Assembly (NCBI GenBank): GCA_030280995.1
Contig: JASXTE010000007.1
Span: forward strand, 19,135,501 to 19,199,500
Source of the DNA: Hemileia vastatrix
Lineage: Eukaryota > Basidiomycota > Pucciniomycetes > Pucciniales > Zaghouaniaceae
DNA: 64,000 nt
Direction: 5' to 3'
The notes under the pieces are model-generated. The model searched no databases and was not told where the DNA came from. It worked only from the letters and a program-made list of their open reading frames with translations. The position numbers and the translations under genes are program-made. How positions within the stretch are numbered: position 1 is the stretch's first letter; every line of letters starts with the position of its first letter. Shown here in pieces: positions 40,070 through 48,010 of this stretch.

Positions 40070-40336
40070 CATTACACTACAATTATTAACATTCAGAAAT
40101 ATATTATAAAGCCCTTATAAATTGATATTATCTTTATAAAAGCTATAACTATATTTTATTCTTCTATTTTCCACCACTAGCACGCATTTAAATCCAAGTA
40201 TTGTGAGTTTAAATTGAGTATAACTATTCTATTAGTCTTCCCCTGAGGTTTAATCACTAAATCATTTATTAATAAGTAGTAGGACCATAAAATAACACTA
40301 TTATATCATACTTATATACTAGACTGTACTGACAAT

Positions 40337-40350
40337 TGGGGGTCTTTCCT
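40337..40350 (+). other. Candidate primer-binding site of element 1
   Basis: TGGGGGTCTTTCCT begins 2 nt after the LTR end. TGG is the expected complement of a tRNA CCA end. I cannot match the following bases to a specific tRNA. Some chromoviruses self-prime from the RNA 5' end instead, which I could not test without a mapped transcript start. Confidence 0.5.
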
Positions 40351-40735
40351 TATATTTTACTTATTATTTAGTATAAGCCTTGGGACGTGATTTTTACCTT
40401 AGTACAACTCAAAATTAACCAAATATTTGGGTCTGCGGCATATTAGTGGGTCATCATAGCTCATTGACTGCGGAAAAGAACCCTTATAATAATTGTACTA
40501 ATTTTTTATTATAAAAATTAGATATTTACAGTAGTAACTGTACCCAATATAAACCCAATTTCACTTGGTATTTGGACACCAATATAACACCCAATTAAAT
40601 TGGTATTTGGCTAAAGCTTGGTGAGCTAATTATTCACCCTTATAGAGGTCTAGTTAAACTTATTATTATATTTTTAACAGATTTTTTAGAATTTTTCTTA
40701 TATTTTATTTAAATAAATAAAGATATAAATTCAGG

Positions 40736-40800
40736 GTAAGCTCCATTGCTTTTTTATTAGTAATACAATTACTAATATCTTTTGTCTACTAATTCCACAG
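40736..40800 (+). other. Candidate 65-nt spliceosomal intron in the leader
   Basis: GTAAGC opens the segment and TACTAATTCCACAG closes it. The perfect TACTAA(T) branch motif has its A about 10 nt from the AG, as in many fungal introns. Length is typical for fungi. Splicing would leave the coding frame untouched, since the start codon is 45 nt downstream. Genomic RNA would have to escape splicing to transmit the element intact. Confidence 0.5.
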
Positions 40801-40845
40801 AATTTTTTCCTTTTGTAGACGTAAAATATTGTTATTCTGAACAAT

Positions 40846-43800
40846 ATGAGTGCTCCTCAGGATAGTGTAAGTGAACAGCCTGCTTATAATACCAGGTCTA
40901 AAGCTAATAAAAACTTTCCAGGACATCACCATGGAGGGACAACAGTACCCCCAACCAGAAAGCATGAGTGTAGAGGAAAAGGACGCCCTCTTAAAAAAGA
41001 TAACTATCAAAAAGACGTCTCCTCCTCTTCAGGATCAACTGTCCCATCTGGCCAAACAGGTTCTGAAGCTAGAGGAATCAAAATCTCTCATGTTCAAAGA
41101 AGTAGAGCAGTTGCAAAACAATTGCAAGGTAGGATTTCAGCAGATGAATCAGGCAATGGCAGAATTAAAGGGAGGCCAGCCCAGTCAATCAAATCAGCAA
41201 CCCCCTATCCAAGGAGGGTCCACTCACTCCCAGGAGAAAATCCTGGTAGACAAATGGAAATGGGACTGGTTTCACCAACAGTGGACAAGCCACAGTTGCA
41301 ACAGGGATCCACCCCCTCATCTGACTTCCTCAGCTCACCCTTACAAGGGAAAAAAGCGCCAAAAATCAGGCCTGGCAACCATCCCTTGGTAAGTAACTTA
41401 CCCTCTCAGATTAGACATAATACTGATAATTACAATATAGGTAATTCTATTGATGTTAAATCTGTACAAAAAATAGAGGAGGATTTAAGAAATTTGGGTT
41501 TTAGAGTAGATACACCTGACTTGTCTTTTATCCATAATAACAGTACTATATACAATGATAATACAGTTAATCCTCAGTTGCAACCACCTACTAGTGAGAT
41601 GAGAAGTTCACAGGAGAGTGAGAGAATTGAAAAGGAGGACATGGAATATTTTAACAATAATCCAACTGTCCATAGAATTGTTTCAGCATTGTGGAATAGA
41701 ATGACTGATTGTGAGGAACAGACAGTTAAGCTCACTAGTGATACAATTTCATCCTTAACATTGAACATTTCTCAATTAGCAACACGTAATAAAGAATTAG
41801 AGAAAGAACATTTGTCTCTAACTCTTAAATATGATTCATTGAGTAATAAATATAATGACCTTTCAAACAAATGTTGTGAGTTAGAAAAATTATATGAAAC
41901 ACACTTATTAAAAACTGAATCAAGAACAAAGTTATCTTTTGCACAGACAAATCAAAGTGTCTCTGAGCTGCTACAAAGATTAACTAAAGTTGAGATTGAA
42001 ACTGCCAATCTACTAATGAATCAGGATAATCATAAGTATAATCAATATAATAATAATCCTTTCATTGGCAAAAGTGAATCTCATTCCTTCCCTGTACCAC
42101 CACAATTAAAACCATCTGGTGGTAGTGTCAAATCTGAAAATGTAAGTCACAAATCCGTGCAGGAAGAAATACAAGACCATTTATCAAAAGTAAATGAGTT
42201 GTTGAATTTACCTAAGATTAGTGAGATAAAATCCAATCAGAAGAACTGGCCTAAGATAGATCAGTACCCAACTTATGATGGGGAAGCCAGCTCTGATTGG
42301 CAACATTTTATTCAAAGAATTGACAACTTGAAATTCTCATATAAGTTACCAGATGAAGAGATAACATCAAAATTAATTTCTTTATTTAAGGATGTTGCTT
42401 TATTATGGTTTGAAGCTGTCTTAAGTGAGGGTAGAGACTACTCTTGGGCTGAATGGAAACAACTTATTGAAAAACAATTTGGAGGTTCTAAATTCAGACT
42501 TACTCAGCAGAGACTGTATGAGAAGACTAGGTATAATCCGTTGAATGGTGACAAACCTATGGTATTTTTAAAGAATTTAAACAAAATATTAAAAGCCATT
42601 GAGCCTCATATGGATTTTAACTTATGGAAAGATAAGATAATATACAAATTACCTATATCTGTCAGAGACATTGTTGTAGCTAGAACATTAAATGTTACTG
42701 AATATTCTGACTTTATTAATATTTGCAATGAAATATTATTGAACCATAAGTATGAATCAAGGTATTCCACTTATAAACAAAATGTTGAACCTGTAAAATC
42801 TCAGAATTCAAAAACACTTCAGGAGAAGCAGAAAAAACCTACTGCACCTGTAGTACCTAAAAAGTATGAAACAAATACTTGTTATAAGTGTAACAAACCT
42901 TGGGTAAAAGGTCACAAATGTGAGAAAAACATAAATATTGTTGAAAATCAACGTGAATCTGAAACTGAAACTGAAAAAAGTAAAGAATCAAGTGATTATG
43001 ACAGCAATATCTCATATAGTGATGAAAATGAAGTCTGTATGTTGGAAGATGATTTGTCCATCTTTGAAAATCCAATATTAAATATGGACTCAAATGAATC
43101 TTTAATGAATTTTGAGGATGCTGAAATCATTAAGGATATACAAGCTGATAACTTTAAAATGACACCTATCACGGTTCCAGCTATCATTTCTGGTGAAAAT
43201 GTTAATATAGTATTGGACACAGGAGCTGCTGGTTCAGTTGTTTCCACTAATACATTACAGAAAATTGATAGTGAATATAAGTTTAAGCTTGAACCACTTC
43301 AGAATAAAAATTGGAGAGGTTTTGGATCAGTACTACACCCCATTGGTAAATACAAAGCTGCTGTTTTCTTCAAACACCAACATGGTTATGTAAGGGTAAC
43401 TTGTGACTTTGTAGTAATGAATAATACAAATTGTAGTAACTGTTTTATCATTGGAAATGATATTCTGACTAAATTTGGTGTAAAATTAGACCCTGCTAAT
43501 AATAATTTTACAATTGGCATGAATGGTAAAAGGAAATTTAAAATAAATTCTTTTAACACAGTCTTACACATTGAGTCAGTAACAAATTCCCCGTCTAAAG
43601 GAAGAGAATCCAATGAGATGGAACTTCTGGAAACAGAAATTTCAAAAGCATCATTTGGCACTCAGATAAGTGAAACTGAGAAAGATAATATTTTGGAATT
43701 AATTAAAGCTTTTCCAATGGCTTTTGCACATGGTACAAATGAACTTGGCCTTGTAAAAGATCATGAAATGAAAATTAGTTTAACCTGTGACATGGATAAT

Positions 43801-46713
43801 ATTCCTGCTAGTCTTAAAAAGAAACCATATCCTGCTTCACCAATGAAGAGGAAAGACATAGAGGATAATATTAAGATGTTATTAAAGATGAACATTCTTG
43901 AGAAGGTTGAAACTACACCAAAATATTGTGTAATATCACCAGTGCTGATTTCTTATGAACAAGATAAAGCAAGACTGTGCGGTGATTATAGAGCATTAAA
44001 TACATTTACAGTAGATGATATTTATCCCTTGCCAAGGATTGCCTCTATACATGCTACCCTTAAAGGTGCTAAATATATAAGTTGCCTAGATGGAAATAAA
44101 GGGTACCATCAAATTCCTGTTGAAAAGAATTCACAGAACTTTTTGTTGATAACAACACACATGGGAATTTATAAGTATGTCAGAATGCCATTTGGACCAA
44201 AGAATGCTCCATCAGTATTTCAAAAGTTAATGGATATAACATTCCATAATGAAATGATTGAGGGATGGCTAATGGTATACATTGATGACATCATAGTGTT
44301 CTCTAAAACTTTTGATGAACACTTAATCCATTTAAGGAAAGTATTTCAGAAAATGGATGAAATAAAAATGACCCTTGCATTGAAAAAATGTAAATTTGGG
44401 TTTGAATCTTTAAAAGTGCTTGGTCATATTGTATCTGGCTTACAAATATGTGTAGACCAAAATAAAGTGGCTGCAATAAAGAATATTGGCATTCCTCAAA
44501 ATGTGAAGGATGTACAATCTTTTCTTGGAATGTGTGGTTATTATAGACAATATATAAAAAACTACCAATCAATTGCTGCACCGCTGACCACACTGATAAA
44601 GAAATCAGAAGCTTTCATTTGGAATAATGAAAGACAACAAGCTTTTAATAAGTTGAAAGAATGTTTAATGACAGCTCCTATCTTGGGATTACCAGATTTC
44701 CAATTAACTTTTGTATTATATACAGATGCAAGTTTTATTGGACTGGGTGCTGCTTTGCATCAAAAACAACTTATTGAAGGTAAAATGTCAGAAGTAGTAA
44801 TCTGCTATATTTCACGTACTCTGAGAAGTAGTGAATTGAAATATGGTGCTACTCAACTTGAATGTTTGGCAGTAGTATGGGCTCTTGAAAAGCTACATTA
44901 TTACCTTGAAGACCAAAAATTTGAGTTAATAACTGACTGTAGTGCAGTTAAGTCACTCTTAAACATGAAAACTCCTAATAGACACATGTTTAGATGGCAA
45001 TTAGCTGTACAAGAATACAGAGGACGGATGACTATTACACATAGAGCAGGAACCTTGCACTCTAATGTAGATCTGTTATCTAGAGTACCTCTGCCTAATA
45101 ATGATGATAATCCTGCTTATGTTCCTGAATCAGAGATTATTAACATTTATGGCATTTATATTGTAGATCTTGAGGATGAATTTATGCAATCAATTCTTGA
45201 TAATTATAATTCAGATCCTGACTTAAGTAAATTAACTACAATATTAAATGATCCATCTAATGCTTCAATGAATGTTTTAATAAAAACATTACCAGATAAG
45301 TATAAAGAGGCATTAGAGAAAGGAAAATTTTCCATTGAGGATGATTTTATATATTACAGGAAAAAATTAAGTAATGTAATTGTAATTCCCCCTTCAATGA
45401 AGGAGTTAATGTTAAGTATATGTCATGATGATATATTAGCAGGTCATTTTGACTACCATAAAACATTAACCAGAGTAAAAAACACAGCTTGGTGGATTAA
45501 CATGTCTGAGGATGTTCAGAAATATGTTGAAACATGTGATTCTTGTCAAAAATCTAAAAGATTAACAGGAAAAAGAGCTGGTTTATTACAACAAATTGAG
45601 CAACCAAAAGCTCCATGGGAAATTATTAACATGGACTTTGTAACAGGTTTGCCAATAGCAGGGCATAAGAGTTATAACTCCTGCTGGGTAATTGTAGATA
45701 GATTTACAAAGATGTGTAAATTTATTCCTACCCACAAAGAGGTTTCTGCAAAGGACTTAGCTTTTTTATGGTGGACACAAATGTTAAATACAGCAGGTTT
45801 CCCCAAAGCAATAGTTTCTGACAGAGATCCTAAATTTACTTCTGAGTTCTGGACGTCACTTATGGATGTTTCAGGGTGTCAATTAAAACTTTCTACAGCA
45901 CACCATCCACAAACTGATGGGCTAGCAGAGAGAATGATACAAACCTTAGAAGATATGATAAGAAGATACTGTGCTTTTGGTCTTAATTTTAAAGACAATG
46001 ACAAATTCACGCATGATTGGGTAACCCTTATCCCAGGTTTAGAATTTGCATATAATAGTACAGTACATTCTGTCACTGGAAAAAAGCCATTTGAGTTATG
46101 GTTGGGTTATGTACCTAATACCCCTGCTAAAACTCTTAATAAGTTACCTAGATTGGATATTCATCCAGGTACTAAATCTTTTCTTCAGATGCAAGAATTA
46201 TGCAGAAAACATGCTCAAGAATGTATAAATAAGGCTTTTGAGTATGAAAAGAAAAGATGGGATAAAGCCCATAAAGAACAAATGTTCAAAGAGGGTGATG
46301 AAGTCCTTATTTCAACGCTACATTTCAATTTAAATGGTAATGTTAAATTGAAGGATCCATTCATTGGACCATTTTTAGTTAAAAAGATGGTTGGTAATAA
46401 TGCTGTTGAGGTTATTCTATATGCACCTTATGATAGAAAACATCCAGTATTTCCTATTTCTCTTATAAAACCATACCATTCTAATGATACTGCTCTCTTT
46501 CCAAGAAGATCAGGAAGGCATAAACAGCAACCTGAAGAAATAGTGGAAAAAGCAGAAATTGAAAAGATACTTAAAAAGAGACACCTTACAAAAGAAAAGG
46601 GAGTTGAGTATCTACTAAGATTTAAAAATAAATCAAGTGAATATGACCAGTGGATTCCAGAAAATGAAATCTCTGATCTTAAAAATCTCTTGAAAAAATT
46701 TAAATCTAAATAA
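40846..46713 (+). CDS. Gag-Pol polyprotein of element 1 (1955 aa, chromodomain-terminated)
   Basis: One uninterrupted frame encodes all retrotransposition functions. N-terminal ~180 residues are Ser/Arg/Gly/Pro-rich and overlap a second ORF. A coiled coil lies at about 284-392 and the retrotransposon Gag domain at about 468-632. The zinc knuckle is C679-x2-C682-x7-H690-x-C692. The aspartic protease has DTGA at 791-794. Reverse transcriptase spans about 994-1200 with D1082 and YIDD at 1145-1148. RNase H has D1294, E1339, D1364 and D1409. Integrase has zinc ligands H1534, H1538, C1564 and C1567 and catalytic D1597, D1659 and E1695 (D-x35-E), followed by GPF at 1841-1843. A chromodomain covers about 1904-1945 with Y1922 and W1936; the usual first cage aromatic is not evident. 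The protein is long for the group because of the extended N-terminus. The start is the first ATG after a 918-nt ATG-free stretch. Gag and Pol must be separated by proteolysis, as there is no frameshift. Confidence 0.95.
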   Translation: MSAPQDSVSEQPAYNTRSKANKNFPGHHHGGTTVPPTRKHECRGKGRPLKKDNYQKDVSSSSGSTVPSGQTGSEARGIKISHVQRSRAVAKQLQGRISADESGNGRIKGRPAQSIKSATPYPRRVHSLPGENPGRQMEMGLVSPTVDKPQLQQGSTPSSDFLSSPLQGKKAPKIRPGNHPLVSNLPSQIRHNTDNYNIGNSIDVKSVQKIEEDLRNLGFRVDTPDLSFIHNNSTIYNDNTVNPQLQPPTSEMRSSQESERIEKEDMEYFNNNPTVHRIVSALWNRMTDCEEQTVKLTSDTISSLTLNISQLATRNKELEKEHLSLTLKYDSLSNKYNDLSNKCCELEKLYETHLLKTESRTKLSFAQTNQSVSELLQRLTKVEIETANLLMNQDNHKYNQYNNNPFIGKSESHSFPVPPQLKPSGGSVKSENVSHKSVQEEIQDHLSKVNELLNLPKISEIKSNQKNWPKIDQYPTYDGEASSDWQHFIQRIDNLKFSYKLPDEEITSKLISLFKDVALLWFEAVLSEGRDYSWAEWKQLIEKQFGGSKFRLTQQRLYEKTRYNPLNGDKPMVFLKNLNKILKAIEPHMDFNLWKDKIIYKLPISVRDIVVARTLNVTEYSDFINICNEILLNHKYESRYSTYKQNVEPVKSQNSKTLQEKQKKPTAPVVPKKYETNTCYKCNKPWVKGHKCEKNINIVENQRESETETEKSKESSDYDSNISYSDENEVCMLEDDLSIFENPILNMDSNESLMNFEDAEIIKDIQADNFKMTPITVPAIISGENVNIVLDTGAAGSVVSTNTLQKIDSEYKFKLEPLQNKNWRGFGSVLHPIGKYKAAVFFKHQHGYVRVTCDFVVMNNTNCSNCFIIGNDILTKFGVKLDPANNNFTIGMNGKRKFKINSFNTVLHIESVTNSPSKGRESNEMELLETEISKASFGTQISETEKDNILELIKAFPMAFAHGTNELGLVKDHEMKISLTCDMDNIPASLKKKPYPASPMKRKDIEDNIKMLLKMNILEKVETTPKYCVISPVLISYEQDKARLCGDYRALNTFTVDDIYPLPRIASIHATLKGAKYISCLDGNKGYHQIPVEKNSQNFLLITTHMGIYKYVRMPFGPKNAPSVFQKLMDITFHNEMIEGWLMVYIDDIIVFSKTFDEHLIHLRKVFQKMDEIKMTLALKKCKFGFESLKVLGHIVSGLQICVDQNKVAAIKNIGIPQNVKDVQSFLGMCGYYRQYIKNYQSIAAPLTTLIKKSEAFIWNNERQQAFNKLKECLMTAPILGLPDFQLTFVLYTDASFIGLGAALHQKQLIEGKMSEVVICYISRTLRSSELKYGATQLECLAVVWALEKLHYYLEDQKFELITDCSAVKSLLNMKTPNRHMFRWQLAVQEYRGRMTITHRAGTLHSNVDLLSRVPLPNNDDNPAYVPESEIINIYGIYIVDLEDEFMQSILDNYNSDPDLSKLTTILNDPSNASMNVLIKTLPDKYKEALEKGKFSIEDDFIYYRKKLSNVIVIPPSMKELMLSICHDDILAGHFDYHKTLTRVKNTAWWINMSEDVQKYVETCDSCQKSKRLTGKRAGLLQQIEQPKAPWEIINMDFVTGLPIAGHKSYNSCWVIVDRFTKMCKFIPTHKEVSAKDLAFLWWTQMLNTAGFPKAIVSDRDPKFTSEFWTSLMDVSGCQLKLSTAHHPQTDGLAERMIQTLEDMIRRYCAFGLNFKDNDKFTHDWVTLIPGLEFAYNSTVHSVTGKKPFELWLGYVPNTPAKTLNKLPRLDIHPGTKSFLQMQELCRKHAQECINKAFEYEKKRWDKAHKEQMFKEGDEVLISTLHFNLNGNVKLKDPFIGPFLVKKMVGNNAVEVILYAPYDRKHPVFPISLIKPYHSNDTALFPRRSGRHKQQPEEIVEKAEIEKILKKRHLTKEKGVEYLLRFKNKSSEYDQWIPENEISDLKNLLKKFKSK
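40931..41392 (+). CDS. Overlapping +1-frame ORF inside the N-terminal Gag region (153 aa)
   Basis: Starts at the second AUG of the transcript, in the strong context ATCACCATGG, 85 nt after the Gag-Pol start, and ends at TAA 41390-41392. The product is unrecognised but looks protein-like: acidic N-terminus, a heptad-like Leu/Val/Lys/Glu region at about 33-80 consistent with a coiled coil, a Gln/Pro-rich segment, then a Trp/Lys patch and a basic end. In the same stretch the Gag-Pol frame is Ser/Arg/Gly/Pro-rich, as expected of an overprinted frame, and the DNA is visibly GC-richer than the rest of the element. Leaky scanning is the simplest way to translate it. Alternatively it is the original Gag N-terminus, displaced by an old frameshift. 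Confidence 0.5.
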   Translation: MEGQQYPQPESMSVEEKDALLKKITIKKTSPPLQDQLSHLAKQVLKLEESKSLMFKEVEQLQNNCKVGFQQMNQAMAELKGGQPSQSNQQPPIQGGSTHSQEKILVDKWKWDWFHQQWTSHSCNRDPPPHLTSSAHPYKGKKRQKSGLATIPW

Positions 46714-46833
46714 TACTGTTCATTCAGTATATGTATTATAAAAATTATTTTTTATTTTATTATTTCATTCCTTAAGATTAATTAAAATGTTTTAACATTT
46801 TTTTTATTATTGTTCTTTTTTGGAGTGAGGGAG
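46714..46833 (+). other. 3' untranslated region and polypurine tract of element 1
   Basis: After the stop codon come 108 nt of AT-rich sequence ending in a T-rich box, then the polypurine tract GGAGTGAGGGAG (46822-46833) abutting the 3' LTR. A U-rich box before a purine tract is usual for plus-strand primer sites. No ORF is seen here. Confidence 0.85.
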
Positions 46834-48010
46834 TGTCAGCCTAAATATCCTTAGGACTGAGTATTTCTTATGCTTAAAATAAGATAACCTTAATTAGATT
46901 AAGCTTATATCTTAAAAATAAGGTTAAAATAATAATATATATTATTTTATTATATATATATATATTTATTATTCTATTATATAATTTATAATAGTTTAAA
47001 TAGCTTATCCATGGCCTAATAATACTTATTAAGGTGTTAATGGAGTCATAATATACTTATCTTAAGTGATATGAAGTAATTATTGACATACATAAGCTTA
47101 TATGTATACATAAATCTCATATTCAGTGAAATATGCAGTATATTATGTATATTTAGGTATATAAGTGGGTTTTAGCCCCTTAATAGCCTATAACCTTTGT
47201 TTATCTGCTTATTTTAGGTCATATGGACGAAATCAGTGGACTCACAACGCCTACAGAAGCATAGACACCTATATCAGGCGCATACACCCAGTTTGGACAA
47301 CTAAAATTACTTCCTTGGATGGTTATTCACGGATTTATGGGTTGGAAAGATGTTTCTGGGTTAATGTGGATGCTTGGGGATGTTATTGGGGGCTTGGACA
47401 TTTTATTTGTTTCCTTTATATGCTTTTAGTTTCATTAAATCTCTTTTTGATCTTTTATTTTACCTGTTTCTTTATGGTATCCGCTTTTATCTGGGATTTC
47501 TATTTATGGTATGACTCTGTGTTATTATTAATAGTGATGGAGGGTCCTTACTGGAGGTCTGGGTGTTGAAACTGCTTGAAGTGGACGCCATGGGGAGGTG
47601 ATGGGCCCTCACAGTGCTGTAATTGCCGGGGATAGCAGTGACATCATCTGGATTGAAGGTCTGTGCACTCCAGTGGATTTGGGTATAAGTAAGGAGGGAT
47701 TTTGACAGTTTATTATCATCATTCAATTACTACACTTCAAATAAACATTACACTACAATTATTAACATTCAGAAATATATTATAAAGCCCTTATAAATTG
47801 ATATTATCTTTATAAAAGCTATAACTATATTTTATTCTTCTATTTTCCACCACTAGCACGCATTTAAATCCAAGTATTGTGAGTTTAAATTGAGTATAAC
47901 TATTCTATTAGTCTTCCCCTGAGGTTTAATCACTAAATCATTTATTAATAAGTAGTAGGACCATAAAATAACACTATTATATCATACTTATATACTAGAC
48001 TGTACTGACA
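46834..48010 (+). repeat. 3' LTR of element 1 (1177 bp)
   Basis: Same length and, by eye, same sequence as the 5' LTR, which points to recent insertion. It ends CTGACA followed by TTCCT. Confidence 0.96.

Larger units (their letters stand above)
39158..40334 (+). repeat. 5' LTR of element 1 (1177 bp)
   Basis: Starts TGTCAGCC and ends ACTGACA. The first ~380 bp are very AT-rich, including an AT-palindromic stretch near 39250-39330. A GC-richer segment at about 39540-40030 follows, then an AT-rich end. Two TATA-like motifs (39482 and 40008) and an AATAAA at 40064-40069 are present. The plus-strand open frame at 39489-39893 begins at a GTG inside the first TATA-like motif and has no early ATG, so I do not call it a gene. 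Confidence 0.96.
40335..40845 (+). other. ATG-free 5' leader of element 1
   Basis: The 511 nt between LTR and polyprotein contain no ATG, although roughly nine would be expected at this composition. The preceding LTR end is also ATG-free back to 39928. This supports cap-dependent scanning to the ATG at 40846 and fixes the polyprotein start. The leader contains a candidate intron at 40736-40800. Confidence 0.7.
39158..48010 (+). mobile_element. Ty3/gypsy LTR retrotransposon (chromovirus), element 1, complete
   Basis: 8853 bp bounded by 1177-bp direct LTRs that I see no difference between, with 6-bp inverted termini TGTCAG/CTGACA and a 5-bp target duplication. It contains a candidate primer-binding site, one Gag-Pol frame with protease-RT-RNaseH-integrase-chromodomain order, and a polypurine tract. 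All catalytic motifs are present and the frame is intact, so it is structurally complete and young. The domain order (integrase after RT/RNase H) places it in Ty3/gypsy (Metaviridae); the C-terminal chromodomain places it among chromoviruses. Confidence 0.97.

Noticed and set aside
41389..41440. Second intron-like segment (GTAAGT, CTGAT branch, TAG) at the end of the overlapping ORF
   Set aside because: Removing it does not keep either frame open: the +1 frame reaches a stop at once and the Gag-Pol frame is shifted to an early stop. The unspliced Gag-Pol frame is open throughout.
42857..46228. Minus-strand and alternate-frame ORFs of 60-96 codons within Gag-Pol
   Set aside because: They overlap regions with clear domain motifs in the Gag-Pol frame and have no features of their own; they are shadows, unlike the +1 ORF at 40931.
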